Source: Salinicola endophyticus
GTDB lineage: Bacteria > Pseudomonadota > Gammaproteobacteria > Pseudomonadales > Halomonadaceae
Direction of reading: 5' to 3'
Assembly (NCBI RefSeq): GCF_040536835.1
Contig: NZ_CP159578.1
Span: 2,604,001-2,668,000, forward strand
DNA length: 64,000 nt
Shown here: positions 1 through 7,930 of the stretch, piece after piece
How positions within the stretch are numbered: the first letter of the stretch is position 1
Layout: each line of letters begins with the position of its first letter
Program-made: the position numbers and the translations under genes
The notes under the pieces: model-generated
What the model saw: only the letters and a program-made list of their open reading frames with translations
What the model was told of the DNA's origin: nothing
The model's database searches: none

Positions 1-3000
1 GGCGTTCGGCTTCGGCGTGGTCCTGCGGCCAGCCGGCGCCGGCATCGGCCAGGGCGCGCTCGGCCCAGCCCTCGGGCAGTTGGCGCAGCACCTCGAGCCA
101 GGCCACGGCAAGCTGGTCGGTGATATTGAGCGCCTGCTGGTGGCGCGTCAGGCGGCTCTCCAGCGCCTCCTGCTCGCGGCCGTTGTGGCGGCGCTTGTCG
201 CGGGTCTCCTTGAGCGTCTGCTTGAGCCGTCCGATATCGCGCTCCAGGGTGCGGTTGCCCCCCTTCTCGTCGCGCACATCGAGAAAGGCACGAATGCGCT
301 CGAAATCGAAGTCGGCCCGCCGGTTGGCGGCGGTCAGGGCGGCCTGCAGCGCCGCCTCGCGCTGCTCGGCCTGCTGCATGAAGTCCGGGCCACCCTCGGC
401 GACGAAGGCCGCCAGCCGGCGCAGACGCTCGCGCTCACCGTCGGCGAACAGCTGGCGCAGCTGCTCGCGGTGGCTGTCGCGTCGCGCGTCCAGCGCCTCG
501 CTCTCCAGCGTCAGCTCGGCCAGGGTCTCCTCGAGTTCCGCCGACTCCTCGGCCACTGCAGCGAGGCTGGCGTCGATCTCCTCCAAACGCTCGACGCCGC
601 CGGCACTGGCGAAGCGCTCCGCCGCCAGCCAGCCCTCGCCGTGGGTCTCGAACTCCCGCGCCAGACGTTCCCGCTCGGGGGCGTGCTCGGCGAGCCGCTG
701 CTCGACCTGGACGCGCGCCTGGCGCGCCGCGGAGAGCGCCGCCTCGCCCCCCTCTTCGAGAAAGCGCTGGTAGTCGTCGATCGCCTTCAGCGCGGCCTCG
801 CCGAGGCGCGGTGTCAGCGCCTCCTGCTCAGCGAGGAGGTGGGCCTGGCGCTCCTCCAGGGCCGCCAGTTCCACCGCTGCCTCGCGTCTCACGGCCTCGG
901 CCGCGCGCAGCGCCAGGGCGAAGCGCTCGCCGTGCGGGTCGAGACGCTCGATCTCGGCGCTCAGCGCCGCCAGGCGCTGGCGGTCGATCTCGAGACGCTG
1001 CTGGGTCTCGTCGCGCAGCGCGGTGAGATAGGCCGGGTCGAGCGCGGCTTTGACCGCCAGCGTCTCCACGCCCTGGATCGCCCCCAGTGGCAGCTCGCCG
1101 CGGGCCAGCGTAGCGCGCAGCCGCTCGCCTTCGAGTACCGGCACCCCGCAGCCGCCATCGATCAGGCACTGCGCTGCCTCACGCGCCGCGTCCTCGCCCT
1201 CGACCACCGGCGCGAACAGCTGCCCCGCGGCCTGGGCCAGCCAGTCACGGCGTACCTGGGTGTCAGCCTCGACCGCGGCCAGCACCTCGTGCAGCGGGCG
1301 GAAATCGATCTCGCGCGCCTCGAGCAGGCGCTGCGCGTCGCTCTCGGCCGCCAGCCGGGCCAGCGGATCGCCGCTCAGGCTCTGCAGATAGCGCTCACGG
1401 GCCTCGATTGCCCCGTCCAGGCCATCGCGCTCGCGCAGCAGCCGTGGATAGCGCGCCTTGGCATCCTTGAGCCACACCTCCGGCGACTGCTCGCTGCAGT
1501 CGTCGAAGTCCGTCTGCGCCTGCACCAGGCGTTCGAGCTCGCTGCGCTGCTGGCTCAGTTCGTGCAGCCGATCCTGACACTCCCGCGACTGACGGTAGAG
1601 GGTGTCGCGCAGATGTACCGGTGCGGCATCGGCATGCCAATGGCGGTAGCGCTCGGCGGCATCTTCCAACGGCGCCAGGCGTTCGAGACGGGCGTCGATA
1701 TCGGCCAGCTCGCGCCGCGCATCGGCCAGGATCTGTTCATGCTCGCTCAGCGCCGTGCGCCGCGCGTCCCAGAAGCCGATCGCCGAGTGCGCCGGCCACT
1801 GTTCATTGAACGCCTGCCACGCCTGACGCCCGGCGGCCAGCGGCGCCAGTTCACCCTCGAGTCGCTGGCGCTGTTCGCGCCGCGCCTGCAGCGCTTCACG
1901 GGCCCGTTCACGCTGACCGTTGAGATTGGCGGCCTGGGCGTCCCACTCACCGAGTTCCGCCTCCAGCGTCTCCTGACGCTCCTGTTTGAGGGCCAGCACC
2001 TCTTCCGGCGTGGCGTCAGGGTGCTCGCGCTCGAAGGCCGCGTACCACTGCGCCGGCTGCTTGAGTTCGCCCATGCGTCCGAGGTGTTCGGCATGCTCGC
2101 GGCGCGCCTGTTCCAGCGCCTCGCGGGCGGCTTCGCGGCTCGCCTCGGGCGTCTCCAGCTCGGCTTCGCTGAACAGCCCCTCGGCGAGCGCCTGGGTGTA
2201 GACGCTCTGGTTGTCGATGAAGTCGCGCTGACGCGACTCCAGCTGCTCACGCTCCTGCTCCAGGCGCTCCAGCGACTCGTCGAGCTGCTCGGCGTCCAGC
2301 CGCAGCGAACGGCGATATTCGCGGTCGGCGATCACCTCTTCACGGAAGCGGTTGCCGTCGAGCCCTTCGAACGCCTCGGCGGCCTCGTCGAGCACGCCCA
2401 GGGCGCGGTAGCGGGCGGCGTCATCGGCGAAGGCGTGGCTGTCGGCCAGCCAGGCGCGCGCCTGATCGAAGGCGACATGGCCGATGTCCCGCGCCACGAT
2501 CCAGCTCGCCTGGGGCAGATGCACCAGGCGGCGGTGGGTGTCGACCCGCGCCCCGCGCTCGGAGAGCGCCAGGCGCACGTTGCGCTCGGCCTGCCGGCTC
2601 AGCTTGGCCAGCAGCCAGGTGGAGACCCGCGGACGCTCGGTGTCGCCGATCGCCCAGGCCAGCCCGGTCGCCGCCTCGGCGACGCCGGCTTCCAGCGTCT
2701 CACCGGCGTCGCGCTGCCCCGGCAGCCCCGGCAGCGGCGCCAACGCCTGGCCGCCGAGCAGCCGCTCGGCCTCGAGCAGTGAGGCGTCCAGCGCGGCCAG
2801 CTGGCGCCGCGACTCGAGCAGGCTCTCGCCCTCTTCGTTGAGGGTAGCGAGCCGCTCGACCTTGTCGTCGGCGCGCTGCTGGTCGCTCTCGGCTTCGGCC
2901 AGGCGGTGGCGCAGCTCGGTGATGCGGGTGCCGGAGTTTAGGATGACGTCCTCGATCAGCTCCTCTTCCTCGTCGGTCTCGCCGCGAGTGGCCCCGGAGA

Positions 3001-3706
3001 GAATCTGCGGCGCCAGCACTTCATAGAAGAATGCCTGATCGGCCTTCTCGCCGGCCCGCGGCTTGATCGCGTTGAAGATCTGGCTCTTGTCGGCACCGCC
3101 CTCCTTCTGGAACGCCGCCAGCTGGGCCAGCTCGCGCCGCGAGATGTGCACCCCGACCGCCTCCAGCCACTCTTCGCGGTTGGTGGCACGGGTGACCCCA
3201 TGGGCACGCATCAGGCTCTGGAAATCGGCATTGGCGTAGAGCGCCAGCTTGCCATCGCGGGTGATATGGTGAACCGGCACGTCGGAGAGCTGACCCGGAT
3301 AGTGGTAGAACACCAGCCCGCTGCCGTCGCTGTAGCCGTACATGCCGAAGACGAAGGTCTCGCCGGAGACCTCCTCGCCGGCCACCGCGAGCATGTCGTC
3401 CTGCTGGGTACTGCCCTGCTGGGCGCGGAACTCGACCCGCAGATGGGTCCAGCTGCGCGCTTCACCGGCGACCTTGGAGGGCGAGCACTTGCGCCGCGTG
3501 CGCGTGAGCAGCTGGCGGTCGCGCGAGAGCATGCCGATCAGCGCCTCGGCCATGGTGGTCTTGCCGAAACCGTTCTCCATGCTGATCGCGCTCGACTGCC
3601 CGCGCAGATCGATCAGCAGGTGGCGCATCTTGGCTTCCCAAGGCGAGGCGATATCACCATGCTTGTTGAGCAGGTTGGCGATCTCGATGCGGTGAATGAC
3701 GCTCAT
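1..3706 (-). CDS. mksB: SMC/MukB-like ATPase of an MksBEF/Wadjet-type condensin (3' end outside window)
   Basis: The frame is open from the ATG at 3706 to the window edge, giving 1235 codons without a stop, so the protein is truncated only by the window. The N-terminal head carries a P-loop of the form NGFGKTT at residues 45-51. From about residue 270 onward the sequence is almost entirely charged, Glu/Arg/Gln/Leu-rich coiled coil. The ABC signature and Walker B of the C-terminal head are not reached, so the full protein should be well over 1300 residues, closer to MukB than to a compact JetC. The start overlaps the stop of the preceding gene by 4 nt (ATGA), so translation is coupled. In such systems the SMC ATPase with its kleisin entraps or extrudes DNA, for chromosome organisation or, in Wadjet systems, plasmid restriction. 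The family is inferred from the P-loop, coiled coil and gene order. Choosing between MukB, MksB and JetC needs the missing end. Confidence 0.8.
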   Translation of the reverse strand, partial: MSVIHRIEIANLLNKHGDIASPWEAKMRHLLIDLRGQSSAISMENGFGKTTMAEALIGMLSRDRQLLTRTRRKCSPSKVAGEARSWTHLRVEFRAQQGSTQQDDMLAVAGEEVSGETFVFGMYGYSDGSGLVFYHYPGQLSDVPVHHITRDGKLALYANADFQSLMRAHGVTRATNREEWLEAVGVHISRRELAQLAAFQKEGGADKSQIFNAIKPRAGEKADQAFFYEVLAPQILSGATRGETDEEEELIEDVILNSGTRITELRHRLAEAESDQQRADDKVERLATLNEEGESLLESRRQLAALDASLLEAERLLGGQALAPLPGLPGQRDAGETLEAGVAEAATGLAWAIGDTERPRVSTWLLAKLSRQAERNVRLALSERGARVDTHRRLVHLPQASWIVARDIGHVAFDQARAWLADSHAFADDAARYRALGVLDEAAEAFEGLDGNRFREEVIADREYRRSLRLDAEQLDESLERLEQEREQLESRQRDFIDNQSVYTQALAEGLFSEAELETPEASREAAREALEQARREHAEHLGRMGELKQPAQWYAAFEREHPDATPEEVLALKQERQETLEAELGEWDAQAANLNGQRERAREALQARREQRQRLEGELAPLAAGRQAWQAFNEQWPAHSAIGFWDARRTALSEHEQILADARRELADIDARLERLAPLEDAAERYRHWHADAAPVHLRDTLYRQSRECQDRLHELSQQRSELERLVQAQTDFDDCSEQSPEVWLKDAKARYPRLLRERDGLDGAIEARERYLQSLSGDPLARLAAESDAQRLLEAREIDFRPLHEVLAAVEADTQVRRDWLAQAAGQLFAPVVEGEDAAREAAQCLIDGGCGVPVLEGERLRATLARGELPLGAIQGVETLAVKAALDPAYLTALRDETQQRLEIDRQRLAALSAEIERLDPHGERFALALRAAEAVRREAAVELAALEERQAHLLAEQEALTPRLGEAALKAIDDYQRFLEEGGEAALSAARQARVQVEQRLAEHAPERERLAREFETHGEGWLAAERFASAGGVERLEEIDASLAAVAEESAELEETLAELTLESEALDARRDSHREQLRQLFADGERERLRRLAAFVAEGGPDFMQQAEQREAALQAALTAANRRADFDFERIRAFLDVRDEKGGNRTLERDIGRLKQTLKETRDKRRHNGREQEALESRLTRHQQALNITDQLAVAWLEVLRQLPEGWAERALADAGAGWPQDHAEAER

Positions 3707-4686
3707 TGACGCGGCTCCTCGTCTTCCTGGCCACCGGGGGCCTTGTCTTCCGACCCGGCGGCTGCGGCCTCGTCTTCCTCGGCCACGGGCTCGTCCGCTG
3801 CCATCGCGTTCGCCTCGCTCTCTTCAGCGACACCGGGCTGGGCTTCAGCGGAATCGGGCTGGACTTCAGCGGCGCTCGACTGAGCGTCTGCCTCGGTGTC
3901 AGGCGTCTCTGCCGTCGCCAGCAAGCGCTCGCCGTCGCTACCCTCGGCGGCGGTCAGTTCGATCAGATGGGTCAGGTGGTGCACGCCGATCTGCTCGGCC
4001 TCGAGTGCCCCCAGCAGGGTCTGCTGCCACACGTCCTCGTCGCCGGACTCGCGCACCAGGTCGAGATGCCCGGCGCGTACCAGCAGATCGATGAACGCCT
4101 TGACCCGGCGCGGGATATCCTCGCCGCGCTCGTCGAGCAGCACCCGGCTGTTCTCCGGGGCGCTCTCGCCCAGCCCGCGCAGGATCTCGAGCTGATCGCG
4201 CACCAGCTCGACCAGCTCACGGGTGACGAAAGTCGCCTCCTGATAGCGGCTGACATCCGAGAGCGCGCGGTTGAGTCGGGTGTAGATCAGGGTGTGCAGC
4301 AGCAGCCACAGCTGCAGATACCACAGCGCCAGCTCGGCGCGGCTCTCCTGGCGCAGCTTGAGCGCCTCGAACACCGCATCGCGGGTATAGAGCGGCGGCT
4401 GCTCCAGCTCCGGGTCCGGCAGCAGCGCGAAGAAGCGCGAGCCCGGCGCGATACCGGGATAGTCACCGGCCTCGAACACCTTGAGGCGCATGCCCTGGCC
4501 GGCAAGAAAGTCGCGCAGTGCCTCGCGCTCGCTCTCCTGGGCGTCATCGATCAGCGCGCAGACGTCACGCTCGGAGAGCTGACCCTCGCGCGCAGCGCGC
4601 CGCTTGCGACCGCCGCTGGGGACGCGTTCGGCGGTGCGATAGCGCAGCAGATAGGCGACCACCTCGCCCATTTCCATCATGTTCAT
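3703..4686 (-). CDS. mksE: MksE/JetB-like condensin accessory subunit with acidic C-terminal tail
   Basis: 327 residues. The start ATG at 4686 is 2 nt past the stop of the upstream kleisin-like gene, and the stop overlaps the SMC gene by 4 nt, so this is the middle gene of a tight three-gene operon. Residues about 1-245 are mixed helical and fit the winged-helix KITE-type subunits that bridge kleisin and SMC heads (MukE, MksE, JetB). I recognise this by position and size rather than by a decisive motif. Residues about 250-327 form a low-complexity Ala/Glu/Asp/Ser/Pro tail with strong negative charge. This is unusual for the family and may be an acidic extension suited to a salt-loving host. 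A hydrophobic helix around residues 119-134 (LALWYLQLWLLL) looks like a buried packing helix, not a membrane span. Confidence 0.7.
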   Translation of the reverse strand: MNMMEMGEVVAYLLRYRTAERVPSGGRKRRAAREGQLSERDVCALIDDAQESEREALRDFLAGQGMRLKVFEAGDYPGIAPGSRFFALLPDPELEQPPLYTRDAVFEALKLRQESRAELALWYLQLWLLLHTLIYTRLNRALSDVSRYQEATFVTRELVELVRDQLEILRGLGESAPENSRVLLDERGEDIPRRVKAFIDLLVRAGHLDLVRESGDEDVWQQTLLGALEAEQIGVHHLTHLIELTAAEGSDGERLLATAETPDTEADAQSSAAEVQPDSAEAQPGVAEESEANAMAADEPVAEEDEAAAAGSEDKAPGGQEDEEPRQ

Positions 4687-4688
4687 AG

Positions 4689-6101
4689 TCAAACGTCCTG
4701 GTCTGGCATCGTCGTCTCGCGTACGCGCAGCGACGGTGTGACGGCGCCTTCGATCCGGCGCCCGTCGGGCAATTCGATGGCGAAGGGCGTGTCGTCGATC
4801 CCCACGCTGAGATGATCGTCGAGCAGTTGGGTATCGACGAAGGTGTTGAGCAGCTGGGGCAGACAGTCGAGCGCTTCGTCGTCGAAGCGGTGCCACCCCT
4901 CACGCAGCGCTTCAGGCAGCGACAACGGCGCCTGGCGCAGACGCTGGCGCAGTGCCGGGCCACGCGCCTTGAGATAGCGCGCCAGCAGCGGATCGGCCCC
5001 GGGCCGGTCGCCGGCCTCGTCGAACACCAGCGCGGCACCGCTGCGCTCGGCGCGGCGGGTCTCCACCAGCGGCAGCAGCGTCTCCACCCGGGGCATCGCC
5101 ACCTGCGTACCCAGCGGCATCATGCGCGCCACCACCGCGTCCTGCAGACGCTGCGGCGGTGGCGCCAGCAGCAGACGCTGGGCCAGCCCGGCGAAGTCGA
5201 TCACGCCCATCGACTGGATGCGCCCCTCGGCGATGTCGGAGAGCAGCTCGGAGAGGCGCCGCGAGAGGTTCTCGATGGCGTTGAGCACGCGGCCGATCGC
5301 CCCCGAGAGCATGCGCAGGTCCCACTCCGTCTCCTGCTGCTCGGCCCAGTGGGCGAAGTGCTCGGCGACGCCAGGAGCGGCGAGCTGGGCGCGGGCACTC
5401 AGCAGGGTGTTCTGGATCGTGCTCAGGGCGTTGTGGTAGTGGCGCTCGTTCTCCTCCAGCGCCGCCAGTTTGCCCTCGTGGGTGGGGTTCTCGCGCACCC
5501 GGCGCAGCTCCTGAGTCAGCGCTCGGATCGCCATCAGGATCTGCTGGGTGATATCGGGCACCCGGGCATAGTCACCCCGTGACAGCGCCGCCACCACCTT
5601 GGCCGCGTCATACTCGGAATAGAGCAGATCCTCGACCTGACTGGCCAGGGTCACCGCCTGGCGCCCGCTCGGGGTGAGGCGCACCTGGCCGGTCTGTCCC
5701 TGCTTCTCGATCAGCGCGGTGCGCTTGGTACTGCGCACGCTGCGCTCGCCCGGGGCCAGTTCGTCGCCGGCGGGGCCGGCCTGCCATTCGCGATAGTGGA
5801 TCTCGCTGGGGGTGGCGAGCAGATTGATCACGAAACTCAGATCGTCCGCCGGCAGCGACGGGTACTCGCCACGTAGATGCGCCAGGCAGCGGCGCTGGGT
5901 GACGAAAGCGCTGTTGGTGGCGAAATCCACCTCGAGCAGGTAGTCGAGCAGCAGGCAGCCCAGGTCGAGCCAGTAGCCGTCACGCAGGCCGCGCCGCTGC
6001 TCCTGGGTGACCTGAACGAAGGGCGAACCCGGCTCGTGGGCACTGTCATGCAGATCGAGCAGCCGCGTCGTCGCGACCAGCAGCTTGTTCCAGGCGGTCA
6101 T
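4689..6101 (-). CDS. mksF: MksF/JetA-like kleisin subunit of the condensin
   Basis: 470 residues from the ATG at 6101, chosen because GGAG lies 6 nt upstream; an in-frame start 27 nt earlier lacks this. The N-terminal third looks like a winged-helix dimerisation domain ending in LTPSGRQAV, a typical wing-strand phrase of MukF/MksF-like proteins. It is followed by helical segments (about residues 160-300) and a C-terminal region rich in charged helices. This layout matches kleisins: an N-terminal winged helix, a helical neck-binding segment, and a C-terminal cap-binding region. It is the first gene of the operon mksF-mksE-mksB, the same order as jetA-jetB-jetC. A jetD/mksG-type nuclease gene, if present, would lie to the left of the window. 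The call rests on architecture and synteny, so it could equally be labelled JetA. Confidence 0.72.
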   Translation of the reverse strand: MTAWNKLLVATTRLLDLHDSAHEPGSPFVQVTQEQRRGLRDGYWLDLGCLLLDYLLEVDFATNSAFVTQRRCLAHLRGEYPSLPADDLSFVINLLATPSEIHYREWQAGPAGDELAPGERSVRSTKRTALIEKQGQTGQVRLTPSGRQAVTLASQVEDLLYSEYDAAKVVAALSRGDYARVPDITQQILMAIRALTQELRRVRENPTHEGKLAALEENERHYHNALSTIQNTLLSARAQLAAPGVAEHFAHWAEQQETEWDLRMLSGAIGRVLNAIENLSRRLSELLSDIAEGRIQSMGVIDFAGLAQRLLLAPPPQRLQDAVVARMMPLGTQVAMPRVETLLPLVETRRAERSGAALVFDEAGDRPGADPLLARYLKARGPALRQRLRQAPLSLPEALREGWHRFDDEALDCLPQLLNTFVDTQLLDDHLSVGIDDTPFAIELPDGRRIEGAVTPSLRVRETTMPDQDV

Positions 6102-6748
6102 GTCGACTCCAGACAGGAAAAACCGCACCCGCCCATGGCGCTGCCGCGGGTGCTCGTGAAGCGCCGCATTATGCCAAGGTTACGGTTTCAGGTCATGACG
6201 ATCCGGGTAACGGAGCGCTTACCGACTCGATGCGCGCCGCCAGTTCGCCGACCAGCCCAGAGCGTCTCGGGACGCGTAGAGGGAGGATCTTGGATGTCTT
6301 CTCGATGGTGCCAACGGCTGAAAGTCATATCGCTAACACCCAAGCACTACGCTGATGCAGCGTTCGAGATGCAGGCAGGGGCGGCCTGGATCTCAACACG
6401 AATCCTGGGTGTAGCCGCGGCTTGCTTATGCAGCTTGGTGTCCATGAACCTGCTCCCGAATAAAGTGCTATAAAAATTCTCTGCTGCCGGTAGAAAATAA
6501 TCCCTATAGACAACTTGAGCATACAGAGCACCAAATCCAGCCAATCCTGGAGAAACATGCCGTAGCAGTAGAGGTAACTATCAGTAAAGCCGACAACACT
6601 GCGGGTTACTTCTTGCAGACGAACCGTCCCAGGGCCACATAAAAAAACAGACAACCCATTAAAACCTGTCAAACCTACAGCCACTTTTACCTCACGACTG
6701 ACTTTAATGCACTTGGAGGTTATCTAAAACAGACTTGAGGAATTAGCC
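6102..6748. other. AT-rich intergenic stretch between condensin operon and Gly-rich gene cluster
   Basis: No convincing full-length gene. From about 6300 the base composition is visibly richer in A/T than the GC-rich genes on either side, which suggests acquired DNA. On the minus strand a GTG at 6684, preceded by GAGG, opens a 119-codon frame to 6325. Its hydrophobic, cysteine-containing product matches nothing I know and I do not call it a gene. The only recognisable piece is a transposase-like N-terminus at 6347-6445, listed separately. A promoter for the Gly-rich cluster should lie near the right end, but I see no confident -35/-10 pair. Confidence 0.6.
6347..6445 (-). pseudogene. Possible remnant of a transposase N-terminus
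   Basis: An ATG at 6445 with an upstream GGAG starts a 32-codon frame beginning MDTKLHKQAAATPRIRVEIQ. This resembles the N-terminal helix-turn-helix entry of integrase-type (IS481-like) transposases, where a HK.A..TP.IR.EIQ phrase is common. After about 22 residues the similarity stops and the frame ends. No catalytic DDE domain follows. I read it as a relic of an insertion element in an AT-rich accessory stretch. The match is from memory of the family and short, so confidence is low. Confidence 0.3.
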
Positions 6749-7210
6749 ATAAAAATTCGCTTCAAGTGCCGCTTGCCCGCTGTCATTCTCTCTGTCGGAT
6801 TTGCGGGTTTTGCCCACGCCGGCATCTCCATTAGTGAAGGATCTCTCTCAACCCCAGACTACAGTGGACCGGGTATTACTCAGGCACCTGGGCATCTTCT
6901 GGTGGCTTCCAGTGATGGCGGTGATGGCGGTGATGGCGGTGATGGCGGTGATGGCGGTGATGGCGGTGATGGCGGTGATGGCGGTGATGGTGGAGATGGC
7001 TCACCCGGTGGAGATGGCGGTGACGGTGGCGACGGTAATGGCTCACCCGGCGGAGCCGGTGGTGATGGTGCAGATGGCGGCGACGGTGGTGATGGCTCCG
7101 CGGGTGGCGACGGCAACAGCGATGGAGGCACCGGCAATGGCAGTGGCAATGGTTCCGGCAACGGTAACGGCACCGGTAACGGCAACGGCAACGGCAACGG
7201 GATTGGCTAA
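6749..7210 (+). CDS. Exported Gly/Asp-repeat protein 1 (GGD triplet repeats, GN-rich tail)
   Basis: I do not recognise a named family. With a start at the ATA at 6749 the product is 153 residues: a good signal peptide (basic n-region KIRFKCR, hydrophobic core, AHA cleavage site), a short linker, then nine consecutive GGD-type triplets. Broken GGD/GSPGG repeats follow, and a tail of GNGSGNG/GNGNG repeats. The ATA has TGAGG 8 nt upstream. The next usable codon, TTG at 6773, has no ribosome-binding site and would delete the basic n-region, so ATA (or a miscalled ATG) is preferred. The mature part is nearly all Gly, Asp, Asn and Ser with no hydrophobic core. It would suit a polyglycine-II or extended fold, or a hydrated acidic polymer. 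It leads a cluster of four similar genes. Function unknown. Confidence 0.6.
   Translation: MKIRFKCRLPAVILSVGFAGFAHAGISISEGSLSTPDYSGPGITQAPGHLLVASSDGGDGGDGGDGGDGGDGGDGGDGGDGGDGSPGGDGGDGGDGNGSPGGAGGDGADGGDGGDGSAGGDGNSDGGTGNGSGNGSGNGNGTGNGNGNGNGIG
6914..6985 (+). repeat. Eight perfect tandem copies of the 9-mer GATGGCGGT
   Basis: Eight exact copies of GATGGCGGT lie head to tail inside the first Gly-rich gene, each encoding Asp-Gly-Gly, followed by degenerate copies (GATGGTGGA and similar). Because the unit is 9 bp, gain or loss of copies by slippage would change protein length by three residues and leave the frame intact. Confidence 0.95.
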
Positions 7211-7243
7211 TCCTATCTTTTGCCTCGGAAAAGGAGATAGCAG

Positions 7244-7531
7244 ATGAAGCCTTCGAAGACGCTCATGATTGCTCTGACCACCTTCATTATTGGCACTTCG
7301 GGTATTGCCTTGGCCAGCGACCCAATCAGTCCCGACTGTGCTTCGCTTGATGGAGCCGCGGGACAGGATGGAGCCAAAGGCACTGCCGACTGCCCCAACG
7401 GGGGCGATGGTGGCAACGGCAAGATAGGCCAGAATGGCGGCAAGGGTGGCGACGGTGGCAACGGCACCAACGGTGGAGATGGCGGCGACGGTGGCAACGG
7501 TGCACCTGGAGCTGATGGCAAGGATGGGTAA
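7244..7531 (+). CDS. Exported Gly-rich repeat protein 2 with a Cys pair
   Basis: 95 residues, ATG at 7244 preceded by AAAAGGAGA, a strong ribosome-binding site. The N-terminus is a clear signal peptide (basic MKPSK, hydrophobic core, cleavage near ALA-SDP). The mature protein begins with a short segment containing two cysteines about 18 residues apart (CASLDG...TADC), able to form a disulfide after export. It then carries GGDGGNG, GGKGGDGGNG and GGDGGDGGNG repeats and ends GAPGADGKDG, which looks like short collagen-type Gly-X-Y triplets. It lies 33 nt after the first Gly-rich gene and 3 nt before the third, so one operon is likely. No family recognised and no enzymatic motif present. Confidence 0.7.
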   Translation: MKPSKTLMIALTTFIIGTSGIALASDPISPDCASLDGAAGQDGAKGTADCPNGGDGGNGKIGQNGGKGGDGGNGTNGGDGGDGGNGAPGADGKDG

Positions 7532-7534
7532 ATC

Positions 7535-7906
7535 ATGAGCACGCCAAAGCCCCCCTGGAAAGAATTGCTGATCATTCCCCTGGTGGTTTTCCCTCTGGTA
7601 TCTCCTGTCTCGCAAGCAGGCTCGGCTCTAGACAGTACCTATACCCTGGCCGCCAATGGTGGTGATAGTGGTGACGGGGGAACAGGTACTGCAGGTGGTG
7701 ATGGTGGCGATGCCGGATCCGGAAACCATTCGAACGGTGGCGATGGAGGCCATGGGGGAAACAGCGGGGCCTCTGGGACCGGTAGCTCAGGTGGCGATGC
7801 CGGCCATGGTGCAGACGGTGGTGACGGAGGCGACGGTGGATCAGGAGACGGATCCAGTGGGGGCGATGGTGGTGACGCCGGAAGCGGCAGTAGCTCGACC
7901 GGATAA
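7535..7906 (+). CDS. Exported Gly/Asp/Ser-rich repeat protein 3
   Basis: 123 residues. The start codon is 3 nt after the stop of the preceding gene, implying translational coupling. The N-terminus (MSTPKPPWKELL, then a hydrophobic stretch and a cleavage site near VSQA-GSA) looks like a signal peptide. The rest is GGDGGDAGSG, GGDGGHGG, GGDAGHGADGGDGGDGG and serine-containing variants, ending in GSGSSSTG. The motif GGDGGDAG followed by S/P and G also occurs in the fourth gene, linking the two as closer paralogues. Codons for Gly include many GGT and GGA, unlike the GGC-dominated neighbours, in keeping with a foreign or recently evolved origin. Function unknown. Confidence 0.68.
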   Translation: MSTPKPPWKELLIIPLVVFPLVSPVSQAGSALDSTYTLAANGGDSGDGGTGTAGGDGGDAGSGNHSNGGDGGHGGNSGASGTGSSGGDAGHGADGGDGGDGGSGDGSSGGDGGDAGSGSSSTG

Positions 7907-7930
7907 CAGTGATCGCGGGAGGCGGCAGTC

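Noticed and set aside
17..2782. A 921-codon open frame on the plus strand
   Set aside because: It is antisense to the coiled-coil region of the mksB gene. High GC removes stops on the opposite strand. Its Leu/Arg/Gln-rich product has no domain and no ribosome-binding site.
6325..6684. A 119-codon minus-strand frame in the AT-rich gap
   Set aside because: It has a plausible GTG and SD but no recognisable domain, odd composition, and partly overlaps a different frame resembling a transposase start. Not supportable as a gene.
6801..7247. Plus-strand frame with MAVMAVMAV repeats over the first Gly-rich gene
   Set aside because: It is the +1 reading of the same 9-bp repeat. The frame encoding GGD repeats has the signal peptide and ribosome-binding site.
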